Shown here one piece after another: positions 1-9,107 of a DNA stretch of 64,000 nt. Both the position numbers and the translations under genes were made by a program. Positions within the stretch are counted from its first letter, which is position 1. Each line of letters starts with the position of its first letter. Source of the DNA: JALZKA01 sp963715405 (GTDB taxonomy: Bacteria; Actinomycetota; Thermoleophilia; Solirubrobacterales; 70-9); contig OY970239.1 of assembly GCA_963715405.1 (NCBI GenBank), positions 1,488,001 through 1,552,000 on the forward strand, written 5' to 3'. A model generated the notes under the pieces. It did no database searches. It was not told the DNA's origin and saw only the letters and a program-made list of their open reading frames with translations.

Positions 1-25
1 TTGCAAGGTGCCTGACACCTTGCAA
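1..25. repeat. perfect 10-bp inverted repeat (terminator-like hairpin)
   Basis: TTGCAAGGTG (1-10) and its exact complement CACCTTGCAA (16-25) flank a 5-nt loop. It begins just beyond the stop codon (30-32) of the minus-strand transporter gene, so it could end that transcript, although no T-run follows within the window. It could also be a dispersed palindromic repeat, since its core is a GGTGCC/CACC palindrome. Seen directly; function inferred. Confidence 0.5.
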
Positions 26-29
26 GACG

Positions 30-441
30 CTAACGGACGATCAGGAAGGTCCCGGCGAGGAGCAGCGCGACGCCGAGGATCCGGTCGAGCGAGATCGGCG
101 TCTCCTCCAGGCCCAGGAAGCCGATCCTGTCGAGGAAGATCGAGAAGGTGAGCTGGCCTGTGATCGTCGCCGCGGCGACGCCGCCGGCCCCGATCGAGCT
201 GACGGTGACGAGCGCCGAGAAGACGTAGGCCGCGCCCAGGACACCGCCGAGGAGGAGGTACCACGGGACGCCGGTCGCCTCGCCGACCCCACCCGTCTGC
301 CCGGCCAAGCGCGACGATGACGGCAAGGACCAGGGTGCCGATCATGAAGGAGACCAGGGCTGCGGCGATGTTGCCGGTCGCCTTGCCCAGGCCCGAGTTG
401 ACCGCCGGCTGCATGGCGATCAGGCCGCCGGTCAGCGCCAT
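30..441 (-). CDS. YdcZ/DUF606 family small-molecule (DMT superfamily) membrane transporter, frameshifted
   Basis: Read from ATG at 441, the protein starts MALTGGLIAMQPAVNSGL, then two hydrophobic segments; near position 300 the reading moves to another frame that continues through two or three more membrane segments and ends in LAGTFLIVR. Together these give about 137 residues and four to five helices, the size of a DUF606 (YdcZ) unit of the drug/metabolite transporter superfamily. An in-frame stop (472-474) lies just upstream of the chosen ATG. The substrate is unknown. The single frame change in an otherwise typical protein looks like a sequence error, but a real pseudogene cannot be excluded. 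Confidence 0.65.
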
Positions 442-476
442 GAGAGCTACAGCCAGCCCGCGGATCCATCCCTACT

Positions 477-3101
477 TCACCGCAGAGCCAGTCGGGGCCT
501 GACGCCCGCGTTCACCTCGAGCGGCGGATCGAGCTCGAACGCATCTGCGCATCTCGCGTACCGCGATCTCCTCGGCGCGCTCGGATCTCGGCCTCGGGCC
601 CCTCGAAGAGGAGCTCGTCGTGGATCTGGAGGATGAGGCGTGGTTTCGAACCCGGCGTCTGCGAGGGCGCGATGGCAGCGGACCATCGCGAGCTTGATGA
701 TGTCCGCCGCGGTGCCCTGGATGACCGTGTTGACCGCCAGCCGCTCGCCCAGGCCCCGGCGCTGGCGCTGGTTGGAGCGGAGCTCAGGAATCCGGCGGCG
801 CCGGCCGAGAAGCGTCTTGACGAACCCTTCGTCGGTTGCGTGGGCGATCGTCTCGTCGATGAAGCGGCGGACGGCCGGGAAGCGCTCGAAATAGCGCTCG
901 ATGTACTCGCCAGCCTCCATGCGAGAGATTCCAAGCCGGTCGGCCAGGCCGAAATCGGTCAGCCCGTAGGCGATGCCGTAGTTCACCATCTTCGCCTTCG
1001 AGCGCTCAGACGGCGTGATCGCGTCGGGGTCGGCGCCGACGATCCCGGCCGCGGTTGCCGAGTGGACATCCTGGCCCGTCGCGAAGATCTCACGCAGGAC
1101 GTCTTCTGATCGCAACGTGGGCGAGCACCCGCAACTCGACCTGGTTGTAGTCGCAGCTCAAGAGCAGGTTTCCCTCATCGGCGACGAAACATCCACGGAC
1201 CGGGCGGCCGACCTCCGAGCGGATCGGGATGTTCTGAAGGTTGGGGTTCGTCGAGGAGAGGCGGCCGGTCGCCGCCGTCACCTGGTTGAAGGTCGTATGG
1301 ATGCGGCCGGTTTCGGGGTCGATCAGGCCAGGCAGCGAATCGAGGTAGGTGTTCTTGAGCTTTGTGAGCTCGCGCCACTGCTCGACAGCGGGCACGATCG
1401 GGTTCTCGTCGCGGATCTGCGAGAGAACACGGGCGTCGGTGGAGTAGCCGGTCTTTCCGCGCCGCTTGCGGGTCAGGCCCAGCTCGACGAAGAGCACCTC
1501 TCCTAGCTGCGATGGCGAGCCGATTGTGAACTCGCGGCCCGCGGCCTCGTAGATCTCGGCCTCCAGCTCGTCGATCCTCGCCTCCATGCCCTCGCCGATT
1601 GCCGCGAGGCGCTTCGTGTCGAGCTTGAGCCCCTCACGCTCCATCGCGACGAGAACCTCGACGAGTGGCAGCTCGACCTCCCGCATCACTCGCTCGAGTC
1701 CGAACTCCGCAAGCTGGGCGCGTTGGCGCTTGGCGAGCTCCCATGCGAGCCTCGCATACACGGCCGGGTCGCCGGCCGCTTCGGGATCCTCGCCCAACGC
1801 AAGCTGGGCGTCATCCGAGACCGGCTCGGCCTCCGCGCCGGAGCGAACGGCGATGCCGGCGTCGGCCGCCAGCTCCTCGAGGACGTACGTGCGCCGCGCC
1901 GGGTCGACGAGATAGGCGCCGATCAGCGTGTCGTGATCAATCTCGATGCCCGGCGTGCTCGCGAGGAGCCCGTGGCGTCCACCTCCGAGGGCCTTCGCAT
2001 CGTGGACCACCAGCGGCCGGCCCTCGAGGTCCCCGGCAAGCGGCACCGAGTTCCGCCGCGTCACCCATTACCACCTTGGCGCCGTCGGTTGCGGCGAAGC
2101 GCCCACCTTCGATCGCAAGAGCAGTCGGACCCTCGGCAAGGTCCTTCGGCGAACCCTCGGCCGCCGAGAGCTCGATCGTCTCGTCGACCGCACGGCTCGG
2201 AACGGGGCCCTTGTACTCCTCTTCAAGCCGCTGGATCACCGCGCGGAGCTCGAACTCCGCGGCGAAGTCGCGAAGCCTCGAGAGATCGGGTGCCGTGTCC
2301 GGGCGATCGAGCAGGTCCTCGGGGACGTTGACGTCGAGCTTCATCGTCGCGAGCTGCTTCGAGATCCGCGCGTCGCCGGCGTGGTTCGTCAGGTTCTCCT
2401 TGCGCTTCGCGCCCGAGATCTCGTCGACCGAGCCGAGGACTTCCTCGAGCGAGCCGTACTGCTGGAGCAGCTGAGCCGCCGTCTTATCGCCGATGCCGGG
2501 GACGCCCGGAATGTTGTCGGAAGTATCGCCCTTGAGCCCGATCAGGTCAGGCACGAGCTCGGGTGGCACGCCGTATCGCTCGACGACGCCGTCAGCGTCG
2601 TAAACCTTCGTATCGGTCACGCCCCGCGACGTCGTCATGACCCTGGTGCCGTCGCCCACCAGCTGGTAAACGTCGCGGTCGCCCGAGACGATCATCACAG
2701 GGCGGCCCTGCGCTCTTTGCGCGCGTCGCGAGCGTCGCGATCACATCGTCGGCCTCGTAGCCCTCCACGTGGACGTTGGCGAACCCGAAGGCTTCGGCGA
2801 GCGGCTCCAGGTGGGGCCACTGCTCGCGAAGGAGATCGGGCCGGGACTTGCGCCCGGCCTTGTACTCGGAGTACTCCTTCTCGCGGCCTGACATGCCCTT
2901 GTCCCAGGCGACGATCACGCTGCCCGGGGCATAGTCGATGAGCAGCTTGGCCATCATCGAGGCGAAGCCGTAGATCGCATTGGTCGGGCGCCCGTCGGCC
3001 GTCGCGATCGACTCGGGCAGGGCGAAGAAGGCGCGGTAGGCGAGCGAGTTGCCGTCGATCAGGAAGAGCTCGCCGTCGACTGGCTTGGGATTGGCGGGCA
3101 C
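477..3101 (-). CDS. polA: DNA polymerase I, frameshifted in several places
   Basis: The inferred protein of about 870 residues has the PolA order: an N-terminal 5'-3' exonuclease domain (LFLIDGNSLAYRAFF near residue 15; helix-hairpin-helix GVPGIGDKTAAQLL near 190), a middle 3'-5' exonuclease-like domain lacking an obvious intact acidic set, and the polymerase domain. Motif A is DYNQVELRVLAH, motif B SERSKAKMVNYGIAYG, and motif C IHDELLFEG. The reading frame changes near 2695, 2050, 1110, 640 and 550, yet all core motifs survive. Since polA is normally needed for Okazaki-fragment maturation and repair, indel errors are more likely than decay. The start is GTG at 3101, just before the conserved exonuclease N-terminus; the exact C-terminus is uncertain because of the last frame change. 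Confidence 0.88.
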
Positions 3102-3116
3102 GGGTGACCTTCGATC

Positions 3117-3504
3117 TTATGGGCGGCGGATCTCGCAGCTCGAGTCGATTCTGAGCAGCCGAGCCAGGCGCTCGCGGTTGCCGGCTACGGCTCGGTAGAC
3201 CCGGTCCGTTGGGCCGGGTAGCGCGCGAGCGAGGCCGGCGAGTGGGCGGCCCCCCGGTAGGAGCGTCGAGCAGGGGCGCGGCCGCATCTCCTGCCGAGCG
3301 CACCGTGCCGGAAGACTCAACCAGGTGCCATGAGTCGAGTCGCCGCTCCTCCGGGACCGAGGCGAGGAGCCGCTGCCCCTCCGCGCTCTGGATCGCAATT
3401 GGGCGCAGGGTGCGCGAGCGATCCCAGGCGAGGATCTTGTCCAGGCTCCACTTGCAAAAGCCGCAGTCCTGGTCGTAGAGCACAGCTGCTTCCGTGCCGC
3501 TCAT
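3117..3504 (-). CDS. DCC-family thiol-disulfide oxidoreductase (DUF393), frameshifted
   Basis: From ATG at 3504 the protein begins MSGTEAAVLYDQDCGFCKWS, with the family's DxDCGFC redox motif near residue 13, then the conserved LRPIAIQSAEGQRLL stretch. Near 3250 the reading moves to a second frame ending in a hydrophobic, Arg-rich tail typical of the C-terminal half (GRPLAGLARALPGPTDRVYR). About 128 residues, normal for DUF393. Its start is close to and divergent from the LuxR-type gene at 3547; the polA start lies 15 nt beyond its stop, so the two may be co-transcribed. The physiological substrate of this family is not established. Confidence 0.75.
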
Positions 3505-3546
3505 GAGACCGCGAGCGTAGCCACGAGGCGTCACACTAGAGACGCG

Positions 3547-5169
3547 ATGACGAGCACGGAGACCGGCTGGCAGCTTTTCTCGCAGGCCGACTGGGAGGGA
3601 GCTCGGCAAGCGTTCGAGGCAACTCTGCGCGAGGACCCCAACGATCCGGACGCTCTGGATGGCCTGGGCCAGGCCCATTGGTGGCTGGGCGAGCGTGACC
3701 TTGCGATCGACCGCCGCCGCGAGGCATACGCGGAGCACATGCGCCGAGGCGACACGCGCCGAGCGGGCGGCCTGGCCGCGTATCTGGCAGGCGAGTCCCG
3801 AATCGACGGGCAAAACGCGGCATCGGACGGTTGGCTGGCGCGATCGCGTCGCCTCTTGGCCGATGAGGGCTCAGTGCCGGAGCGCGGATGGCTCGCGATC
3901 GAGGAGGCAAAGCAGGCCAAGGACCTGGCCGTGACGGAGGAGCACGGCCGTGAGGCGCTCCGGATCGCCCACGAGGGTTCGCTGCCGGACATCGAGTGCA
4001 TGGCGCTTGCGCAGCTTGGCCGAGCTGTGGTCGGACAGGGGCGAGTGGAGGAGGGAATGTCCCTTCTGGACGAAGCGATGACGGTGGCGCTGGGAGGTGA
4101 GACGGACGATCCACTCGCGTGCGGGGATGCCTGCTGCACGACCCTCCATGTCTGCGACGGCATGGCAGACCTAGAGCGAGCCGCCCAGTGGTGCGAGGCG
4201 GTGGTCGAGTTCACGGAGCGCCGGCGCTTCCTGCCGGTGCAATCCTGGTGCCGCGCGATCTACGCGACCGTGTTGGTGCGCTCGGGAGATTGGGACCGGG
4301 CCGAAGCCGTTCTCTCCGAGGCGCTGAAGAAGAAGGCAGAAAAGAGGAAAGACAGCGGGCGCGGGCTGTCCCTGGCGGTCCTGGCCGACCTGCGTCTGCG
4401 CCAGGGGCGGACCGAGGAGGCGGAATCGCTCCTGTCGGGACTCGAGGACCACCCCGCGGCCCTGATTCCGCTCGTCGAGCTCCATGTCGAGCTGGGTGAC
4501 GACGCATTGGCCGCCGCTCTTCTCGACCGCCGTCCGGCTAGCGACGATGCCGAGGACGGCGAGCCCATACTGCTTCGAGGGGTCCTTTTCCTCAAGGGAG
4601 GACAGCTCGAAGCCGCCGAGGACTCTGCCGTCCGCGTGGCCAGTCTCGCGGAGAGAGTCAGGCGCCCCGATCTTGCCGCCGGTGCGGCTTTTCTCGCGGG
4701 TCGTACCGCCGCCGCCCGCGGCGACTCGGCCGCGGCGGTGACTTCGCTCGAGAGCGCGTGCGCGACGTACGGCGAGCTCGGCTTTCCGCTGGAAGAGGCT
4801 CGCGCCCGGATCGTGCTCGCCACGGTGCTTGCCTCCTCCAACTCACCGCTGGCCGTCTCCTCGGCACGCTCTGCCTATGGCGCGTTCGAGCGACTCGGGG
4901 CGCGGCGCGACGCCGACCGCGCAAGCGCCCTGCTTCGCGAACTCGGGGTTTCGGGCCGGCGCACGACACGGGGCGAGCGCGACGAACTAACCGCGCGTGA
5001 GCAAGAGGTCCTGAATCTGGTGGCCGCCGGCCTGTCGAACGCCGAGATCGCTGAACGGCTCGTGATTGCGCCGAAGACAGCCGAGCATCACGTCAGCCGG
5101 GTCCTCGGCAAGCTCGGCGTGCGCAGCCGCGTCGAAGCGGCCGCGCACGCCGTCCGCGAAGGCCTTTAG
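3547..5169 (+). CDS. LuxR-family transcriptional regulator with TPR-like N-terminal region
   Basis: An intact 540-residue protein. Residues 1-470 are helical and Ala/Leu-rich with repeated 34-residue-like units (first unit WQLFSQADWEGARQAF, then DALDGLGQAHWWLGERDLA), indicating tetratricopeptide repeats. Residues 480-540 are a LuxR/FixJ-type helix-turn-helix with the signature LTAREQEVLNLVAAGLSNAEIAE. There is no receiver, PAS or ATPase domain, so the sensing mode is probably protein-protein or ligand binding by the TPR part. ATG at 3547 is chosen because it opens directly into the first TPR helix. It ends 3 nt from the stop of the convergent oxidase gene. Confidence 0.85.
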   Translation: MTSTETGWQLFSQADWEGARQAFEATLREDPNDPDALDGLGQAHWWLGERDLAIDRRREAYAEHMRRGDTRRAGGLAAYLAGESRIDGQNAASDGWLARSRRLLADEGSVPERGWLAIEEAKQAKDLAVTEEHGREALRIAHEGSLPDIECMALAQLGRAVVGQGRVEEGMSLLDEAMTVALGGETDDPLACGDACCTTLHVCDGMADLERAAQWCEAVVEFTERRRFLPVQSWCRAIYATVLVRSGDWDRAEAVLSEALKKKAEKRKDSGRGLSLAVLADLRLRQGRTEEAESLLSGLEDHPAALIPLVELHVELGDDALAAALLDRRPASDDAEDGEPILLRGVLFLKGGQLEAAEDSAVRVASLAERVRRPDLAAGAAFLAGRTAAARGDSAAAVTSLESACATYGELGFPLEEARARIVLATVLASSNSPLAVSSARSAYGAFERLGARRDADRASALLRELGVSGRRTTRGERDELTAREQEVLNLVAAGLSNAEIAERLVIAPKTAEHHVSRVLGKLGVRSRVEAAAHAVREGL

Positions 5170-5172
5170 CGC

Positions 5173-6570
5173 CTAGCCGATCCCGTTCCCTGCGAACACG
5201 CCGTCGGGGTCATAGCGGTGCTTGATCTCGACGAGCCGCTCCCAGATACCGTCCGCGTAGGCCTCGCGGACAGACCGGCCCGAATCCAGCGCGTTCACGT
5301 ACACGCCCTCGTCCGCGAACCGGGCAGTGCTCTCCCACACGCTTCGTACCCATTCGGCCGTGGGCCCAATCGGTTCGTCGCCCGAGCATCCGATCAGCCA
5401 GGTGAGCGCGTTCGCACGCCTGTGACCGAAAGCGGTCTCACCCGAGGCCACCTCGTCGATCGCACCCCCCAACCAGCCGGTCATCACATGGGAGTGAGGG
5501 GTTGTGACTTCCTCGAAGCCTGAGAGGAGCGTGTGAATGAACTCATCGCTCACCTCCGGCAGGTAGTGGGCACGGTCGTAGTAGTGGAGGCCGTGGGGCG
5601 CCGTGTGGTCGAGCATGCTCTGGAGTGCCAGGTACGGCATTGGTGCGATCAGATCGACCGCCGGCGGACACGCTGACCGCAAGGTGCCGACTACGCGCTC
5701 GCCCTCCTCGAGATCACCCGTCCAGGCCATCGCGACCGCGAGTACCGGCCCGCCCTGTACCTCCGGTGGGAATGGATCCGCGGGCGGCGCCGTAATCAGC
5801 GCCACGAACGTGGTCAGCTCCTTGGGTGCGCCGGCCATCAGGTCGCGGACCGCACGGAAGGCCGCGGGCGCGCCGGCCCAGGGATACACCATCATCCCCC
5901 CGAGAATCATCGGTCCCACTTGGTAGGCGTGAAACTCGAAGGTCGTGACGGCTGCGAAGTCTCCGCCGCCGCCTCGGAGAGCCCAAAACAGGTCCGGGTG
6001 GTCGGCCTCGGTGGCGCGGACCTTCTGGCCGTCGGCGAGGACTACTTCGATCGCCTCCAGGGAGTCGATTGTCAGGCCGTGGTGGCGCATCAGCCATCCG
6101 ACTCCGCCTCCCAGTGTGAGGCCGCCGACGCCGGTATGCGAGATCTGGCCGCCCGGCACCGCGAGGCCGTGCTCCTGAGTCGCGGCATCCATCTCGCCGA
6201 GGAGGGCGCCTCCGCCGACCCGGACGAGTGCCGTCTCAGGATCGACCTCGACGGCATTGAGCCCCCGGATGTCGATGCAGATCGCGCCGTCGCGGATCGA
6301 CCGTCCCGAGACCGAGTGGGACCCGGCCCGGATCGTGAACGCCTCCCCTTCGGCGCGGGCCGCCGCGATGGCGGCAGCCACGTCATCGGCGTCGCTCGCA
6401 AAGGCAACCGCCGCCGGCGTTCGATCGACAGCTCCGTTCCAGCAGGCGCGAGCCTCCTCATAACCGTCTTGAGCCGGTTCAACGATCCGACCGACAAAGC
6501 CATGGTCGCGCAGCGCGACCGCAAGTCGTGAGGTGGATACGGACAGTGGTGATGTGGTGGTTTCGCTCAT
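5173..6570 (-). CDS. FAD-binding (PCMH-type) oxidase with berberine-bridge-like C-terminus
   Basis: Intact, 465 residues. The N-terminal half is a PCMH FAD-binding fold: AGSHSVSGRS near residue 80, where the His is the usual covalent FAD attachment site, then the PGGQISHTGVGGLTLGGGVG glycine-rich segment near 140. The C-terminus has the BBE-type YDPDGVFAGN motif. Such enzymes oxidise alcohols, sugars or amines and pass electrons to O2. No secretion signal is visible, so a cytosolic enzyme is likely. Only one covalent site (His) is evident; the second Cys of bicovalent enzymes is not obvious. ATG 6570 is the only plausible upstream start. Substrate unknown. Confidence 0.85.
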   Translation of the reverse strand: MSETTTSPLSVSTSRLAVALRDHGFVGRIVEPAQDGYEEARACWNGAVDRTPAAVAFASDADDVAAAIAAARAEGEAFTIRAGSHSVSGRSIRDGAICIDIRGLNAVEVDPETALVRVGGGALLGEMDAATQEHGLAVPGGQISHTGVGGLTLGGGVGWLMRHHGLTIDSLEAIEVVLADGQKVRATEADHPDLFWALRGGGGDFAAVTTFEFHAYQVGPMILGGMMVYPWAGAPAAFRAVRDLMAGAPKELTTFVALITAPPADPFPPEVQGGPVLAVAMAWTGDLEEGERVVGTLRSACPPAVDLIAPMPYLALQSMLDHTAPHGLHYYDRAHYLPEVSDEFIHTLLSGFEEVTTPHSHVMTGWLGGAIDEVASGETAFGHRRANALTWLIGCSGDEPIGPTAEWVRSVWESTARFADEGVYVNALDSGRSVREAYADGIWERLVEIKHRYDPDGVFAGNGIG

Positions 6571-6673
6571 GACGCCACCATCCCGCGCTTCCGAGCCCGG
6601 CGCGTCGGGGAACTCCCCCTATTTCGGCCCCTATCTTTGCCCGCCCGGCCACTGAGCCTATATTTGCCGCCCC

Positions 6674-8131
6674 GTGGCCTCGTCCGTCTCCGCCCAGTTT
6701 TCAGTCACCGTGCGCGTCGAGCTCGACGCTCGCCAGGAGCCGCTCGGAAAGCTCACGGCGGCGATCGCCGAGGCCGGCGGTGCGCTTCAGTCAGTGGATC
6801 TCGTGCCCGGGGCGGGCGCCGAGGGCAAGCGGGTACGCGAGTTCACGATCGACGCTCGCAACCGCGAGCACTGGGAGGACATCCTGCGGGCGATCGGCTC
6901 GACGCGCGGTGCACGGGTCCTCGACTACGTGGACCGCACGATGGCGATGCACCGCGGCGGCAAGATCGAGCAGCACAACAAGTATCCGCTGAAGACCCGC
7001 GACGACCTCTCGATGGCCTATACGCCCGGCGTCGCACGCGTGTGTCAGGAGATCGCGGCGGATCGCCAGAAGGCGTTCGACTTCACCATCAAGAAGAACA
7101 CGGTCGCGGTTGTATCCGACGGCTCGGCCGTGCTCGGATTGGGCGACATCGGACCCGAGGCGGCGATGCCCGTGATGGAGGGCAAGGCCATGCTCTTCAA
7201 GGAGTTCGCCGACGTCGACGCCTTCCCGATCTGCCTCGACACCAACGACCCGGACCGGATCATCGAGGCCGTCAAGCTGATGGCTCCCACCTTCGGCGGG
7301 ATCAATCTCGAAGACATCTCCGCCCCCCGCTGCTTCTACATCGAGGACACCCTGAAGGACGAGCTCGATATCCCGGTCTTCCATGACGACCAGCACGGGA
7401 CCGCCGTCGTGACCATGGCAGCGCTCTTCAACGCGCTCAAGATCGTGGGCAAGCCGATCGAGACGCTGCGAGTTCTCGTTGTCGGGCTCGGCGCCGCTGG
7501 CGTCGCGGTGACGAAGATGATGGTGGCGTCGGGCGTCGAGCACGTGATTGGCTGCGATCGCCGGGGGGCGCTTTCCACCGAGCGAGAGGACTACCAGGAC
7601 GGGACCCTTTCGGAGATCAAGCGCTGGTACGCGGAGAACTCGAACCCGGACAAGCTGGCCGGGGGGCCGAACGAGGTGATCGACGGCTGCGACGTATTCG
7701 TCGGGCTCTCGGGGCCCGGGATCCTCGAAGCGCAGTCTCTCGCGCGGATGGCTCAGGATCCGATCGTCTTCGCGATGTCCAACCCGACGCCCGAGGTGAT
7801 GCCGGAGGACGCCGAGCCCCACGTGCGGATCATGGCTACGGGGCGTTCGGACTACCCGAACCAGATCAACAACGTCCTTTGCTTTCCCGGCGTATTCCGC
7901 GGGGCGCTCGACGCCGGTGCGGCTCGCATCACCGAGCCGATGAAGCTGGCGGCTGCCCATGGAATCGCCGAGGTCGTCGCGGACGAGGACCTTTCCGAGG
8001 ACTACATCATCCCTTCGGTGTTCGACCGCGACGTGGCACCCGCGGTGGCGAAGGCCGTGGTGGAGGAGGCGCGCCGGGAGGGCATCGCGCGCGTCTCAGA
8101 GGAAACCGGCACGTTCTCGACCCTCGAGTAG
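6674..8131 (+). CDS. NAD(P)-dependent malic enzyme with N-terminal ACT domain
   Basis: 485 residues, intact. Residues 1-85 resemble an ACT regulatory domain (SVTVRVELDARQEPLGKLTA). Residues 95-470 are the short bacterial malic enzyme: YTPGVARVCQEIA near 115, KKNTVAVVSDGSAVLGLGDI near 140, the metal-site region FHDDQHGTAV near 238, a Rossmann motif VVGLGAAGVA near 270 and the conserved SNPTPEVMPEDA near 375. It converts malate to pyruvate and CO2 with NAD(P)H formation. The GTG start at 6674 retains the ACT domain; an ATG further downstream would delete it. ACT fusion suggests allosteric control by a small metabolite, possibly an amino acid (inference). It is followed 22 nt later by the epimerase gene. 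Confidence 0.92.
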   Translation: MASSVSAQFSVTVRVELDARQEPLGKLTAAIAEAGGALQSVDLVPGAGAEGKRVREFTIDARNREHWEDILRAIGSTRGARVLDYVDRTMAMHRGGKIEQHNKYPLKTRDDLSMAYTPGVARVCQEIAADRQKAFDFTIKKNTVAVVSDGSAVLGLGDIGPEAAMPVMEGKAMLFKEFADVDAFPICLDTNDPDRIIEAVKLMAPTFGGINLEDISAPRCFYIEDTLKDELDIPVFHDDQHGTAVVTMAALFNALKIVGKPIETLRVLVVGLGAAGVAVTKMMVASGVEHVIGCDRRGALSTEREDYQDGTLSEIKRWYAENSNPDKLAGGPNEVIDGCDVFVGLSGPGILEAQSLARMAQDPIVFAMSNPTPEVMPEDAEPHVRIMATGRSDYPNQINNVLCFPGVFRGALDAGAARITEPMKLAAAHGIAEVVADEDLSEDYIIPSVFDRDVAPAVAKAVVEEARREGIARVSEETGTFSTLE

Positions 8132-8153
8132 AAGGACGAAAGGCAGGTATCTG

Positions 8154-9068
8154 ATGAGAGTTTTGGTCACGGGGGCCACGGGCGCCATCGGCTCGGCGGT
8201 GTGCGACGCGCTGCTCGCGCGCGGTGACGAGGTCGTCGGGCTCAGCCGCGACCCTGACAAGGCACGCCAATCGAACCCCACCGTGACCTGGCACGCGTGG
8301 GATTCGATCTCGGAGCGGCCGCCGTCCATGGCGTTCGACGGAGTCGACGGGGTCGTCAACCTCGTCGGCGAGGAGATCAACCAGCGCTGGAACGACGAGG
8401 TGAAAAAGCGAATCCGCGACAGCCGCATCCGCTCGACCAAGAACCTCGTGGACGGCATGCTGGCCGCCGATCCAAGCCCGAGGACCCTCGTCTCCGGCGC
8501 GGCCGTGGGCGTCTACGGGCTCTCCAACGGCGACCGCATCCTCGACGAGGATTCAGCCACGGGCGACGATTTCCTCGCGCAGGTGGTAGTCGATTGGGAG
8601 GCGGCGGCGAACGAGGCGGCGAAAGGCGGGGTCCGCGTCGCCACCGTGCGCACCGGCCTGGTGCTCGATCCGGACTCGGGCCTTCTCAAGCAGCTCCTCC
8701 CAATCTTCAAGCTCGGCGGCGGTGGTCCCTTGGCGGGCGGGGACCAGTACATGCCCTGGATCCACATCGACGACGAGGTGGGGCTGATCCTCTGGGCGCT
8801 CGACACACAAGGCGCCTCAGGCCCGATCAACTCATCGGCACCGAATCCAGTGACCAATCGCGAATTCTCAAAGACGCTCGGTTCGGTGCTCGGCCGGCCG
8901 GCCGTCTTCCCGGCGCCAAAGTTCGCGGTGGCGGCGCTTCGGGGAAGCGAGGTGGCCGAGTTCGTCACCGCGAGCCTTCGAGTCATGCCGCGCCGGCCGC
9001 TCGACAAGGGCTACCAGTTTCGCCACACGAACCTCGAGCCGGCGCTGCGGGACCTGCTTGGGAAGTAG
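8154..9068 (+). CDS. TIGR01777-family NAD(P)-binding sugar-epimerase-like protein (YfcH/SulA-like)
   Basis: 304 residues with an extended SDR fold: MRVLVTGATGAIGSAV at the N-terminus, the family-typical GVVNLVGEEINQRWND near residue 70, DSRIRSTKNLVDGM near 100, and a C-terminal DUF1731-like tail with MPRRPLDKGYQFRH near 280, found in TIGR01777 proteins. An AGGCAGG ribosome-binding site precedes ATG 8154. It lies 22 nt after the malic enzyme and is probably co-transcribed. The biochemical role of the family is poorly defined; E. coli YfcH is the usual reference. Confidence 0.9.
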   Translation: MRVLVTGATGAIGSAVCDALLARGDEVVGLSRDPDKARQSNPTVTWHAWDSISERPPSMAFDGVDGVVNLVGEEINQRWNDEVKKRIRDSRIRSTKNLVDGMLAADPSPRTLVSGAAVGVYGLSNGDRILDEDSATGDDFLAQVVVDWEAAANEAAKGGVRVATVRTGLVLDPDSGLLKQLLPIFKLGGGGPLAGGDQYMPWIHIDDEVGLILWALDTQGASGPINSSAPNPVTNREFSKTLGSVLGRPAVFPAPKFAVAALRGSEVAEFVTASLRVMPRRPLDKGYQFRHTNLEPALRDLLGK

Positions 9069-9076
9069 GAACGTCC

Positions 9077-9107
9077 GGCCGGGATCCGCTCAGCGGATCT
9101 CCCGGCC
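9077..9107. terminator. hairpin between two convergent genes
   Basis: GGCCGGGA (9077-9084) pairs with TCCCGGCC (9100-9107), with an inner TCCGC/GCGGA stem (9085-9089 with 9093-9097) and a 2-nt bulge. It lies just past the plus-strand epimerase stop and overlaps the last codons of the minus-strand lipoprotein gene, so it may serve as a bidirectional terminator. No T-tract follows on the plus strand. Confidence 0.45.

Noticed and set aside
477..3101. Plus-strand open frames opposite polA as real genes
   Set aside because: They are composition-driven shadows of GC-rich codons; polA motifs on the minus strand account for the region.
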